The position numbers were made by a program, and so were the translations under genes. The notes beneath the pieces were generated by a model. It searched no databases. It was not told the DNA's origin and saw only the letters and a list, made by a program, of their open reading frames with translations. DNA of 64,000 bases from Ascaphus truei (Eukaryota; Chordata; Amphibia; Anura; Ascaphidae): positions 15,587,725 through 15,651,724 of the forward strand of contig CM071574.1 of NCBI GenBank assembly GCA_036426205.1, given 5' to 3'. Below are positions 43,591-54,344 of this stretch, piece by piece. The number at the start of each line of letters is the position of its first letter. Position 1 is the stretch's first letter.

Positions 43591-44515
43591 TGGGTGGGTT
43601 GGAAGCCCGGTGGGTGGGTTTGAAGAAGGGTATTAAGGTGAGGAGCAAAGCAGGAGGAGCCTCAGCTCGCAGACCCTCCGAAGCTCAACATGGCGACTAA
43701 TGCAGCTTGTGATTCCGCAGTCTGCGGCCTCCGGGCATTCCCTCTTGCTGGAACTCTTACTGACTGTGCAGACGGAGGGGCTGGAATGGTTCTGAGCCAC
43801 TATTCTTGGTACTCATTGGGATAGCAACTGGAGCAGAGGCAGCATGGTTGAAATGCAAAGCTGCTCTGAGGAGGAGCGGCTGGCACCAGGGCACTCCTTG
43901 GTGGTGGGGGGGGAGGCCATGTAAGGAGTCGAGCAAGTGCTCCGAGGCCCTCAGTTACTCCCAAGCTGCGTCGAGAGGTTGCTTAGGCAAGAGGCAGTGC
44001 GAGTCCCACCGTAAAAGAGATGCCACGCCCACTGTCATTTCAGTGAGAGAGTGGAGAATATGTGGGGGCTGTTCAGGGAAGACTGCTAGGGTCCTGTATT
44101 TCATCATCACCCATAACACCTGGTTGAGAAAGAGGAGGATACATGGCCTTTTAGGGGCTTGGGTGTTACTTACAGGGCCACCAACAGGGAGGGAGAGCTG
44201 GGACAGGTGTCCCGGGCCTGGCTGCCGGTCTGTCCCATGCCGAGCTGCTAGCGTGGACAAGGTGGTTGCGGGGAGCTGTGACAAGAAGTTGTCAGGGAGA
44301 CAAATACGTTGCAAGTTGAACAGCTTATTTTTTATTTTTTTGCCCAATTGAACAAATTGTTTAGTCCACAGTTGGGGAGGAAAGTCCCTATCGTGTCCTC
44401 AGCATAGTTGACGGGAGGTCTGAATACAGAAAGCAATGATCAAATGCATGCTTTGATCCTTCTCCCATGTTAGCATTAACAGAGACCGGTTATTCCGGGC
44501 ACAAGTTATAGAAAT
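43591..44515 (+). other. Probable 5' part of the Ngaro-type element
   Basis: It precedes the gag-like remains in the same orientation and is G-rich. The 181 aa frame at 43806 has no domain and odd composition, so it is not called as a gene. The left end of the element was not found. Confidence 0.35.
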
Positions 44516-44912
44516 GTGTACTTAACCACATTTAATCCCCTGGGGATGCATTTTCTCATGTCAATTAAAGAAAAGATACGCAAAGGGGAATTTATTTGTA
44601 TCTTGACCTTGATCCCTGAAGGGAGGGAGACCAAAGTTTGGGAGAAAGAAATTGAGGATGCCAATAAGAAGGTAGTTCATAAGACGTTTGGAAATTGGCT
44701 ACTGGGATTCACTATTTTGGCCAATGTCATCTGGGACATGGATCAGAGTAAATGTTCACCTTTCTTCAAATATCTGGACACTATTTGGGAAGCATGTAGA
44801 TTGTATGGAGGCTTCGCATGGTTGGGACTATGACATGGTGTTTAGGCATAAATTGGCTCTCAGCCTCAAATTGACTTGGGCCACAGGGATATGCAGCTGT
44901 GGCTCTCTTTGA
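44516..44912 (+). pseudogene. gag-like fragment of the Ngaro-type element
   Basis: The first frame (44516-44833) has KEKIRKGEFICILTLIPE and a tryptophan-spaced NWLLGFTILANVIWDMD segment. After a +1 shift near 44800 the frame continues YDMVFRHKLALSLKLTW. The arrangement (a conserved W-rich helix region followed by a YD..FR.KL motif) is what I associate with DIRS/Ngaro gag proteins. The C-terminal zinc-finger part is absent. Non-functional. Confidence 0.5.
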
Positions 44913-44993
44913 AAACATCGCAGCGCCCGTTTTCCTGCTTTCTCAGACAGTCGGACGGTCAGAGCACCGAGCTGTCAGCCGCTAACCAGAGAG

Positions 44994-45242
44994 GTGTCTG
45001 CTTGGCCTTCAACAAAGGTGAAAAGTGTTTATTGGCTGCCTCCTCCTAAACTTTGTGCATTAAAAGATATAATTGACGTGGAACTCGAATCCCAAAAAGT
45101 TGCACTTAACTCGCTTCAGTCACTGCTAGAACATTTGGCCTTTGTGCTTTCAATTTTTCCGATGGGCAGGGCGTTTTCTAGACATCTGTCTTTAGCCACA
45201 GTGGGCGTGTGCCAGATATGGAAGCAATTTTTACAATGGTAG
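44994..45242 (+). pseudogene. Reverse transcriptase C-terminal part
   Basis: Reads SLQSLLEHLAFVLSIFPMGR then AFSRHLSLATVGV. This corresponds to the SLLGHLNFACxVxPxGRAFxRRL region after the RT palm in DIRS/Ngaro polymerases. The catalytic palm motifs upstream are deleted. Confidence 0.65.
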
Positions 45243-45284
45243 ATCCATTTGGTTCCAAGACTTTTTTGTTTTTTTTATTCAGGA

Positions 45285-45741
45285 TCTCCATTTCCTTACA
45301 GATGCTTCCGGGTCAGTCAGCTTTGGGGCATTTATGGCGGTTCACTGGTGCACAAAACGGTGGCAAGAAAAATGGGAGGATTCTCCTTTAATCGGGAATT
45401 TTATATTTGTGCAGCTGGTACTGTTGGTGGTTGCGTCAGATCTTTGGAGTGATCTTTTGAAAAATGTACATATTATTTTAAGATCTGACAACATAGGAGT
45501 AGTTGCAGCAGTCAATTTTTTTTCTGCAAATTCCCCTCCGGTATTAAATTATTGGTTGCAGTTTATGCTCCCCAGTTTGTATTTTAACATTTGTTTTGAA
45601 GGTGCACACTTATCAGGGATCAAGAACATAATTGCTGATCCTCTTTCCCATTTTCAGTTGTTCAGGAAGCTGGCATCACGGACAGGGGACACCACAACAG
45701 GATACATTGCCGACCTGTGGAGCGTGTTAACAGCACTGTAA
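45285..45741 (+). pseudogene. RNase H domain of the Ngaro-type element
   Basis: LTDASGSVSFGAFMAVHW gives the first catalytic Asp. The expected Glu position is a Gln (FVQLVLLVV). LRSDNIGVVAAVN carries the second Asp, and HLSGIKNIIADPLSHFQ has the His and the last Asp before the LSR-like end. It joins two frames with a shift near 45334. Loss of the Glu suggests it is dead. The domain normally removes RNA from the RNA/DNA hybrid. Confidence 0.75.
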
Positions 45742-45779
45742 GGGAGTTTTTTGTGGACTAAGTTGCAACTTGTACATGG

Positions 45780-46585
45780 ACGGGTTATTGCAGATCATGG
45801 AAAGTTTGGCAGTCTTGGGTTCGGGCTTTTCATCTAGTGCAGGCCCATTCACATGCTGGTGCCTTTGCTTGGGAGGATATACTGTCAACGGTTGTCCTAG
45901 AGTTCAGTTTTATCATTTTTGATAGCTTAGCATGTTTTATGAAGGTTCAGGGTAGGGTGCACTTCACAAAGAACTTCCTTGTGCAGAAAATAATTAGTGG
46001 GTGCAGATGTTAGGTGTGTCGGAGGGATGCTCACAAGCCCATTACCCTCAGCTTGTTAAAAAAAACTGCTACACACAATGGAGGGTGGTTGCCAGTCGGC
46101 TTATGAAGCCACCTTGTTCAGAGCAGCTTTTGTGTTGGCAGTTTTGGGGCTTTTCGAGTGGGGGAGCTGGCCTCGTCATAGAAATCTTCTCTGTTAGGGA
46201 TGTGCATATTAGCAGTAATGGCTAAGCGGCTTTGAAGGTCTAAAACAGATCATCTGGGGAAGGGCTGTGAAGTTGTGCTGGGTTCAGAAGCACACAGTTC
46301 TTTATGCCCCATATTTTTGGTGTTCGCTTATAATATGTTATGGCCAAGGGGAGATTAGTCGTACCTCATACACCAGTTACACTTGCTGCTATCCTGTTTC
46401 CAGTTTGCTAGCGTATTTAGAAAGTGCCTGGTTGGAGCAAGGTTGACACATTGTTTATTGGTACAAATTCCTTTTGCATAGGGGCCGCAACTCAGGCAGT
46501 ATAATTGGGTCTTAAAAGGGAAGTGGTACAGCGTATATGGGGCTAGAGATCTAACAGATACAAACTTTATCTTGTCAAGCTTTAA
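45780..46585 (+). pseudogene. Tyrosine recombinase, heavily mutated
   Basis: Near the end, CIGAATQAV (canonical FRIGAAT; the catalytic Arg is replaced by Cys) is followed by LGLKREVVQRIWG and RSNRYKLYLVKL then stop. This matches the C-terminal box of Ngaro/DIRS recombinases, with the nucleophilic Tyr in the last segment (46547-46585). Several stops and frameshifts interrupt it. The enzyme would insert circular cDNA, which explains the lack of target duplication in this group. Confidence 0.65.
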
Positions 46586-46675
46586 GCTCTTCGTAAATTG
46601 TTTTGTTCATTTGCTCATATTTTCGATTTGTTCTTATAGGTTCTGATTAAAAGCAGATTTGAATCAACTGGGATT

Positions 46676-47101
46676 TTCATTTCTGGGCTGTCTGTGAGCG
46701 CAGGAGTGACAGTAGAGTTATCGATTAAGTTTCCACCTGGACCAGGTCTGCATAACTTGGTTAGGCAGAAGGGGATTACGCTGGATGCAGGTGCTGCCAG
46801 AGATTATCAGGCAAAAGAGGTTACATTGCACGTACTGATTGTGCATGCTGGTGGCAACAGCCTTGGGTATAAGAGGTCAACTGAATTAGTGTGGGACATG
46901 AAGAGGGATGTGGTGAACCTGTTGTTTTTATTGCCTGGGGTGTCACTGATTTGGTCAGAAATGGTACCAAGGCTGGTATGGAGTGGAGCAAGGAATCCCA
47001 GGACAATCGATAGATGTCAGCACAGGATCAAGAAGGCCATGGGTAAATTTACAAACCGTTTGGAGTTTTTTTTCCATAAGACATACCTGGCTTATTTTTG
47101 A
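46676..47101 (+). pseudogene. SGNH/GDSL-type hydrolase domain of the Ngaro-type element
   Basis: The open frame of 135 codons without stops includes LIVHAGGNSLGYKRSTELVW, where the SGNH block III is normally HCGGNDLG, and LIWSEMVPRLVW followed by a conserved-looking RIKKAMGKF. Such hydrolase-like domains accompany recombinase retroelements of fish and amphibians; their role is unknown. The Asp in block III is replaced by Ser and the N-terminal catalytic Ser block is not obvious. Confidence 0.65.
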
Positions 47102-47109
47102 AGGATGGG

Positions 47110-47285
47110 GTTTGTCACGGACCCAAGGTGCAGGTAGGACCACGATGACTGGAACAGCAAGGGGCAGGCAGCAGGAATCGTAGTCGGGGTCGCAGGAAGG
47201 GGTCCAAGACAGGCGGCAGGAATAATAGTCGGGGTCACAGGCAGAGGTCGGCAGCAAGAAGGCAGAAACAGGTCAGGGGAGGAGG
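47110..47285. repeat. Short tandem repeat of a GTCGGGGTC unit
   Basis: AGCAGGAATCGTAGTCGGGG and GGCAGGAATAATAGTCGGGG are two ~50 bp units with CACAGG/CGCAGG ends. Likely part of another LTR-type repeat. Confidence 0.6.
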
Positions 47286-47640
47286 AAGAAATGGACAAGC
47301 CAATCGAATTCAAGGACCTTTACAATGAAACATTCAAAGCACTACATGACCAGAATTGGATCAGTCTGCCTCATACAGTTCGAGAGGCTCCCTCTTTGGA
47401 AATCTATAAAAACAGGCTCAAGACCTACCTATTTACCCAGGCATTTAGTTAATGAACTACAACATGTCTGGCATTTAATAGCTACAGTATCATCCCATCC
47501 TTTATTGTATCTTTCCTTGAGTTTTTTTTCTATCTTATAACCTTAAATGTTCTTCTTTTTCCCTTTCTGTAACTGTGAAGCGCTTTGAGTCCCATTGGGA
47601 GAAAAGAGCTATATAAATAAAGTTATTATTATTATAAATA
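47286..47640 (+). mobile_element. L2/CR1-clade LINE 3' end
   Basis: Coding end at 47360-47452, then GTGAAGCGCTTTGAGTCCC and a tail AATAAAGTTATTATTATT typical of L2-like elements. Confidence 0.82.
47360..47452 (+). pseudogene. LINE ORF2 C-terminus (truncated)
   Basis: Reads ISLPHTVREAPSL then KNRLKTYLFTQAFS and stop. This is the same C-terminal signature as at 13375-13491 but from a different subfamily. 5'-truncated, not functional. Confidence 0.78.
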
Positions 47641-47667
47641 AAGTGATTATCAAAGAAACTAGTCCCA

Positions 47668-47776
47668 TTGAAAACATAAAAGTTACATTTAGGAAAAGGG
47701 GTCCCTGCCCCGAAGAGCTTACAATCAAATTGGTAAGTAGGAAGAATGTACAGAGACAGTAGGATGGTAAGTGCGT
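47668..47776 (-). mobile_element. L2-type LINE 3' fragment, inverted
   Basis: TTACATTTAGGAAAAGGGGT and GAAGAGCTTACAATC are the inverse of 13545-13650 (GTAAGCTCCTCGG and TTAATGTTACATTTATG). Confidence 0.75.
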
Positions 47777-48109
47777 TTTTTAATGTATTTCTAAATATTT
47801 GGGGGGCATTGCTATACCCTTGGAAACGTCTGTTTGAGCAATTTTTGTCCGAACCCCCTATTGAAGTCGACAGAATATAGAATTACCCTCTTAAAAGAAT
47901 CAGTGTAAATTGTATACTTGGCTTGTACAATATTTCAACATTTCTGACTGGATCCTGAGGACTGCAGGTGGACACACAGCTTTTGCAATAAACAACACTC
48001 AACTAGTTGTCCTATAGAAAGTGTATATATAACATTGTCAGTCATATATATCATGCACATGAGGAACACAACCAATACACCCAAAATAGGGACAAGAACC
48101 ACACCTCTA

Positions 48110-48525
48110 GTAGGGTTGACTCGTGGCTTCTCCAAAAATACTGGGCACAATGGTGAAAGGTGCGATGCGCTCAACTCAGACACACACCCCTATCACCTCT
48201 CCATGCTGTTTCCTCCTCTCCTTGACACCAACCCCAGGCTCCTGGCAACTCCCCCGATTGGCTGCATTACCTAGCCCCCTAGCAACAGTCATGTTCTCTC
48301 CCTGCTCAGAGAAATCCTGTTGCCCCCCAAGCCGGTCAGGTTACTATTTCCAGAGAGGTAATACCAGACACATACATGTCCAGTATTACCTCTGTAGCCC
48401 TGTGTGGTTTGGGCTATAGGACTGCCCTCCTCCTGGCAGTAATAAGGGTTACACTGTAATATTTTACTGGACAGTGTCCAAATACAGGACAGTCTGGTTC
48501 AATACCGGACACCTGGCAACCCTAA
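48110..48525. mobile_element. Probable MITE with AGGGTTG ends
   Basis: Left TAGGGTTGACTCGTGG and right CCAGGTGTCCGG/GGCAACCCTA (inverse TAGGGTTGCCAGGTG) form imperfect inverted ends. AAATACTGGGCAC and ATACAGGACAG mirror just inside. No target duplication was seen. Confidence 0.45.
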
Positions 48526-49399
48526 GTTTTTTCTAGTGGGGGTCTTTATTGAATGTAGTGACTAGCAGATATACGGTTCTGGGGGTGGTTCTCTTTTACC
48601 TGTGTGCCAGAATAAAACTTGAGTCAGGTCCTGAAGGCTGGACCCCATTTACACATTTTCCTATGTGAAAGGGAGATAGAGATTAGATTTTTTTATTTGC
48701 AATATCCCCGCACATATAATTCCTATATTTTGCACTTATGTCATTGCAGTTTAATGAATAGGCTTCAGGGTATATACTGTAAGAAGGTTTGTTATCCCTC
48801 AGGAAAACTGAAAGAGCTGCAGAGGTATACTGTAAACAATTGGTAAAAAAAAAATATATATATATGTATGTTATGAGATTATGCATAAGTGTAGACAGGA
48901 TATAAGATAAAATATATACAAATCAGATGAGAAATAAGTAAATACTACACAGGGAGATTTGTGACTAGCAATGATAGAAAACAAACGTTGACATTTGCAT
49001 TCTTTCAAATGAGTAACATGTTTGTTATTGTTGTACTTGAGATAAAGCAGAACAAACGCTAGTGTCAAAATAAACTAACTCTATGGTGAACAGACGTTTG
49101 ATTAAATTGGCTTTCAAAAATATTTCAGAAGGAATGCTGCTTTAGTATGCTACAAACACGCTTCAGCACAGTGCCCTTAAACATGTCTGCAGACAGGAAG
49201 TCTTGTCTCTGTTTCTACTCATAATTGAGACATATTGATTTGTTGATTTGTTCCTCTTTGCAAAACAAGGAAAGACTAGGTAGAAATCCCATACAAAGGG
49301 GAACATTTCACAGGACCCCAAACCCCAGAGATCTGCATCTCTATTGACTTTGTTTTTCTAATGTACAGTTCTAGCTGGCTTTAGAAATGTATCTTGTCT
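48526..49399. other. AT-rich unassigned sequence
   Basis: Nothing recognisable. Confidence 0.4.
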
Positions 49400-49745
49400 C
49401 ATTACATAGTCCCATCGTGTCCCGGTCTTCCAGACTGCATGCGTACCTGGCAGCATGGCGGCACGTGTAGTGACTACAGCCGCAATCGGCGATCTGTAGA
49501 GGAGCTCTAGGGGAGCGCAGTGGAGGGCAGGGCCATGACGGGGGCGTGGCCATGACGGGGCATATCTGCCCTGCCATTGGCTGCGCGCTGCCACGTGACC
49601 GCGGCACGACAAAATTCTTGTCTTCCCTGCCAGCGTACGCTTCACAACGCTTGCGCACCCACACACAGCCACTAGGACCTGCCCCAAAGAGGGCTGTGCT
49701 GTGGCGTGTGGCGCACACTCAGTAGCGCGCGCTGCCGTGACTACA
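49400..49745. promoter_or_regulatory. CpG-rich block, candidate promoter
   Basis: CpG-dense island in AT-rich surroundings with GGGGGCGTGGCC, ATTGGC (inverted CCAAT) and GCCACGTGACCGCGG, a CACGTG E-box in CLEAR-like context, plus GCTTGCGCACC. On the plus strand ATGGCGGCACGTG at 49455 has a good start context but the frame stops after 14 codons. No repeat boundaries were found. It could be the promoter of a host gene, or the CpG part of an LTR as in the other LTRs here. Confidence 0.4.
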
Positions 49746-50270
49746 GGGGACTCAGCCTTAGGGATGTTGTTACCCTTTTTCAGCTAATGATAATTTGAAG
49801 AATGAACTAGCAAAAAATGAACGTGTGCTGCTAATGCAGTCATTGTGTGGAATGTTTTGGAGACAGTACAGTTCTGCGTTTTATCATCTACGTTAAAGAA
49901 GCTTTGCATGTACAATACGAGAAAACACACTTTCAGTCTGTGTCACAGCATCAATGTATTAAGGTCCATTTGGCCTTCGATGTACTGCATAAAATGTTCC
50001 AGTGTTCTGCAGCAGATGAAGGGTGAGGTTCTGGGTAGTAACAGGGAGAGCCAAACCATTCAAAACATAAATCAAAGTCCGTCTTGAATCTAATATCAAA
50101 ATGTAATAGAACAGAATTAATCAGTGCTATTTTTTCTGTTAGGGTGTAGATTTATTGATTAAATAGAAATAGCCATGTTAGTCCAGCTGCAATAGTGCAG
50201 AGCAAATGAGTACTTCAGTATTAGGTGATACCTTTTTTATTTGGACTAACAATTGATATGATAAGACAGG
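49746..50270. other. Unassigned sequence, no gene
   Basis: Nothing recognisable. Confidence 0.4.
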
Positions 50271-50274
50271 CTTC

Positions 50275-50350
50275 CGGGAGTTCCTCTCTCTTCCGAGAGT
50301 TCCTCTCTCTTCCGCTCTCTTCCGCTCTCTTCCTCTCTCCTCCCAAAGTT
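50275..50350. repeat. Pyrimidine-rich short tandem repeat
   Basis: GAGTTCCTCTCTCTTCC and CTCTCTTCCG units repeated several times. Confidence 0.85.
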
Positions 50351-50620
50351 CCTTCTCTTCCTCAGATCGTGCAATACTGATTTACTAAATATTCTATGAG
50401 TCTAACACAGAATCCTGGAGGAAATAGGGTCTGGTTGGTACTCACAACTGGTTAAATTTAGGAGCGGTGTTACTACAGGTGGGGAGGAGGTTTGCAAGCC
50501 CCTCCAGAAGTATATAGTAAGAAGGGGACCAGCAGCACTCAAAACAAAAAAATTGTCAAAGACTGCAAGCAGGAATAAAGAATGCAATATGCAGAGCGAT
50601 GTAATACAGGGAGAAAAGAG

Positions 50621-50651
50621 CACAACATTTTCGGGGTTAGCCTTCGTTAGG
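50621..50651 (-). ncRNA. Hammerhead-like trace
   Basis: Minus strand CCTAACGAAGGCTAACCCCGAAAATGTTG parallels CTGACGA..CCGAAACGTTG with substitutions in both core boxes. A decayed relic, notable because the Penelope-like fragment lies 0.8 kb away. Confidence 0.3.
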
Positions 50652-50997
50652 TGGAAAAGAGAGACAATACCTAAAGATAACCAGTGTCCTTAAATACCTA
50701 AAGCTAACATCAGAATACCTCCCACTTCTCACAAATGCCGCCAACATTGATGCATTCAAGATTTCGCACTTCATTAACATATTTATGACATCATAGAAGC
50801 AGGGAATAAAATCACAGTAATATATTTCTTTCACCTTTCACCTTGTTAATATAATTCATTAAGAGTGCTGCACTCTTTTTTAATGTGAGACTAAAGTGGG
50901 GGAGAAATCCGGTGACACACAGCGATGTGTTGTGAAAATAAAATACACTAAAAACAACATAATACACAGCTCGATGTGTTAGGTACACATGTAGGGG

Positions 50998-51362
50998 ACA
51001 GCAGCGGTGGAGGGAGAGAAGGAGGACGTCAGCCTGCAGAGGACAGCAGCAGCAGAGGGAGAGAAGGACATCAGGTGGTGGCAGTGGGGGAAGAGGACCA
51101 TGTGAGAGGAGCAGGAGCAACACAGCAGGACGCCCAAGGCAGAGCGCGCCCCAGCGGTCCATCCCGGAAGTCTTCTGCCTTCTGCCTTCCGGTGTGTGTC
51201 GCTGCTACAGCGCAGCTCCCCCACAGCTGTTCTCTTGTGCCACTCCTGCTCGCTCACATGGTCCTCCTCCCACCACCATCGACTTTCATCCTTCTCTACC
51301 TCTGCTGATGCTGTCCTCTGCAGGCTGACTGTCTCCTCTCCCTCCAACGCTGCTGTCTACTA
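50998..51362. repeat. Foldback element, ~140 bp arms
   Basis: GACAGCAGCGGTGGAGGGAG..AGCCTGCAGAGGACAGC is mirrored by GCTGTCCTCTGCAGGCTGAC..CTCCAACGCTGCTGTC, and AGAGGACCATGTGAG by CTCACATGGTCCTCC. The loop lies near 51170. Confidence 0.82.
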
Positions 51363-51433
51363 TAAGAAAAAAACAACCACATGCATACCATTAGTGCCTG
51401 CATACAAACCTGCACTAGAGGGAATGTGAAAAA

Positions 51434-51900
51434 AGAATAAAATAACCAAAGATCTGCAACCTATGCTGAGAGAGGATGAAACATTAACATCTTCCCAAAA
51501 CCTTCCGTCCTTGCATTTCGGCAACCGCCAAATCTCAGACAAAGGTTAGTCAATAGAAAACTTAATAAGGAACTCAAGGACGCACAAGACCATGCAACAA
51601 CACACGTTGTAAACTTTGTAAACATATATGCCAAGATGCCACAGCCAATCACAAACATAGAACATGCAATGTTAAAGGATCATTCTGCTGCACATCCAGG
51701 AATGCGGTATATATGATTCAGTGCAGCAAACATGACCAAGGATGCTACATTGATGAAACCAGCCCAAAACTTCAAACCAGAACGAATCTACACAGACATT
51801 CAATAACACACCTTGAAGAAGGAAGATATTGCACTCCAGTGGGACTTTCTGGCTCCCACTGGAGTGGGGCGTCAGTGTGGAGATGGAGGCGATTGAGGTC
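51434..51900 (+). pseudogene. Penelope-like element GIY-YIG endonuclease, decayed
   Basis: The upstream frame has FPKPSVLAFRQPPNLRQRLV, the linker of Penelope proteins. After a shift near 51585 comes a Cys-rich CNNTRCKLCKHICQ motif, then the endonuclease core: AVYMIQC, GCYIDETSPKLQTRTNLHRH and CTPVG. In the family the second motif is Y[IV]GET; here Gly is Asp, and no active enzyme is expected. The endonuclease normally nicks target DNA. The reverse-transcriptase part is absent. A 13 bp hairpin (51832-51844 with 51854-51866) sits at the end. Confidence 0.75.
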
Positions 51901-52370
51901 CGGAGAGTGGTTCCAGTGATCCTATCCCAAAATATTGCGAGACGCAAGATCAGTGACATCAAAATTGAATGCCAGAATGAAAGCCGGTGTCCTCCTGGGA
52001 CGCGAGGAAGGGAACTGAAAGATCGGAAACCGGGTACCACCACTAAATACTCCTATATACTGCCTTTAAACAATAACGAGAATGTGAGTGTAACCATTGA
52101 GGTTTTATATGAAGAGAAATACAATTTGTGCTACTATCTGCACCATTGGATCTTCTCTCTTTTTCCATGCAAACCTCGGAAGAAGAAAACTGCTGTACGT
52201 GAGGAAAAAGAACAAAAGGAACATTGCACTTATATAGGGTTGAAAATACTTGATTTTATTCAGCTTTGCACTGAAGTTCACTTAATTTTTTATAACTCAC
52301 TTTACTATATTTGTTTACTTCTATATACATAAGTTGCACTTTTTTGAGCGCTCCCCAAAATTATTTTTTT
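51901..52370 (+). other. Open stretch downstream of the Penelope fragment
   Basis: A frame from about 51829 to 52332 is open for 167 codons (VRRVVPVILSQNIARRK and later a PRKKKTAVREEKE basic patch) but overlaps the endonuclease frame and has no recognised domain. It ends in TGCACTTTTTTGAGCGCTCC and an A/T run, which may be a retroelement 3' end. Confidence 0.3.
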
Positions 52371-53984
52371 TCCTTTTTCAAAAGATAGGACACAGATGCT
52401 GATCTAGATGCGATGTCACTGAGATGGGATTCAGTCAGTTGGTGGCCTTCACAAATCACAATTCTCCAACATTACAGTGACTTGTGATTTCTTTCCACTT
52501 GTAGATAGTTCCTTAAGGAGTCTGCTGTAATATCTCTTCAACTAAATGTCAGGAGTACTCAAAAGAAAGACACTTCCAGAAGAACACATTTTCTCCTGGT
52601 GTTATCTCTTTTGTAGGCTAGGTATGCCACTTTAAAGGGTCAGATTTCATCAAAACTGATTCAGTTGTCATGAACCATTTTCCAAATCTACAGGAAAGAA
52701 TAAGAAAATGTGTTAACCAACAGCAATGGGAGGTCACAAGCCGGCGTTCTTCACAGGGTATGGACCAGTTTGAATTTAATTGTAAATGGTGTTGTATTGT
52801 TCATAAAAGCGGTGGCTTTATTCCTCCAGAACATGGTTAGAGTTGTCTTTGTTCGGCAATAGGGGCTATTGGGTTTACCCTACTCAAGTTCTCAAGGCTT
52901 GTATTCTTGCAAGGTCTTGTGAATGGTGGTTTTATTTTACATTCATACATAGCTTCTAACATACTTTTAAACATTCTTGTAATCACGGTATCTGTTAATT
53001 ACATGCTGGGATCAGGGTCTGGTATAAAATCCCAAGCTGGGAATTGTACATTGTAAGATAGTAAAGTAAATATTGTGCTTTTCAGTGAATTGTGGCTATT
53101 TTATGGTAGTGGAAGGTAGTGAAAATCACATCCTTATATTGCACTCAATATATATATAAAAAAAAATTTTTTAACTTTAAGTACTATATTTTCTGCATTG
53201 TACAAAAGGTGCAGAAATTATTTTTTTTATACATGAACAAACTGTACTGTATATCCAGTATTAAAGCAATATTGTAAATAAATTATACCACAAGCCCACA
53301 ACGTATTAATATTAACAGTTTTATGTTATCACATAATTTTCTGTGAAATCTGAAATTAAAATTGCCTATTATGAATCAAGCATTTAAATGTGAATTAATT
53401 TGACAGAAGGATGCAAGTTGAAAAATGCAGTGTATTCGCCCTGGGGCATCTAAAACAAGGGATGCAATTACCAATGATTAAAAATGATTGCAGAGGCTAA
53501 CACAGACACTTTTATTATCTGTTGCTAACTCAACAAAACAGTAAAAATGTTCTCCCTCAAATGCATTTCTAGCTATAAAGGAATCTTTGTGTCACAGATG
53601 GATAGAAAGCGATTATGATTTGTACATGGAAATAACATTGCTGATATTTTTTTTCCATTGACCTCTTTGCCCTATCTTCAAAAAGAATGTTCATTACAGG
53701 CTCTTCCTGCACTGAAGGAATTAAGCAACCTTGGAAGCATAGAATAAACTAACTAAGTGGATTTATCCGAATAGGTATTTCATGTCATAGCTCAAGACTG
53801 GCACCCAGGCATTTTAAGCTGTCACTAGAGGCACAACCAACTAATTCAACAACAACTCAAATGTAGCCTCCCTCAGAGTGAAGCCCTTTGGGGAAATAAT
53901 TATATTACTAGTTCTTTAGTTCTTGCTTACTTAAAGGAGCAATTCATGCCCTTTTATTACTTATTCTTTTTTTTTACTTGGGGT
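52371..53984. other. AT-rich unassigned sequence
   Basis: No gene, RNA gene or bounded repeat recognised. Confidence 0.4.
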
Positions 53985-53992
53985 TGAAGCAG

Positions 53993-54337
53993 GGGGTCTC
54001 CGGAGCTGAACCCCATTCAATTCAGTTCCGAGGACCCCCTGCTTTCCGGGATACAGACCTCCAAAGGGGTGCTGGTAGCTCGGCAAAGTGAAAGCTACGG
54101 CGGCATGTGGTCCAATAGGAAGCCGAAGCTGATGATGTCACGGCGTCCCATTGGCCCTCAGGACGCGGGAGCTTTGAAACTGCGCCATTACGTGATCACT
54201 ATTAGCCGAGCAGCTACCGGTACCCTCTATGGAGGTTAGTATCTTCAGAAACGTACCTCCAGAGGTTAGCATCTCCAGAAACGTGGGGGTCCCGGGAGCT
54301 GAAATGAATGGGATTCAGCTCAGAGACCCCCTGCTTC
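53993..54337. repeat. Paired hairpin module, copy 5 (expanded)
   Basis: Left GCAGGGGGTCTCCGGAGCTG..GAGGACCCCCTGC and right GGGGGTCCCGGGAGCTGA..GAGACCCCCTGC. Between them are GGGTGCTGGTAGCTCGGC/GCCGAGCAGCTACCGGTACC inverted arms and ATTGG/CCAAT. The spacer is longer than in copies 1-4. Confidence 0.68.
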
Positions 54338-54344
54338 CATCCTA

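Larger units (their letters stand above)
44380..47101 (+). mobile_element. Decayed Ngaro/DIRS-type tyrosine-recombinase retrotransposon
   Basis: The order is: gag-like remains, the end of reverse transcriptase, RNase H, tyrosine recombinase, SGNH hydrolase. The recombinase in place of an integrase and the hydrolase domain point to Ngaro rather than PAT or DIRS1. The reverse-transcriptase palm is missing between about 44912 and 44994, so this copy has an internal deletion in addition to frameshifts. The split terminal repeats were not located. Confidence 0.75.

Noticed and set aside
43806..44351. 181-codon plus-strand frame upstream of the gag-like region
   Set aside because: Odd composition rich in Cys, Trp and Arg, no domain, and an overlapping minus-strand frame. 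Kept only as probable 5' part of the retroelement.
48123..48419. 98-codon frame inside the AGGGTTG MITE
   Set aside because: It overlaps a second open frame and lies inside a non-autonomous repeat, with no domain.
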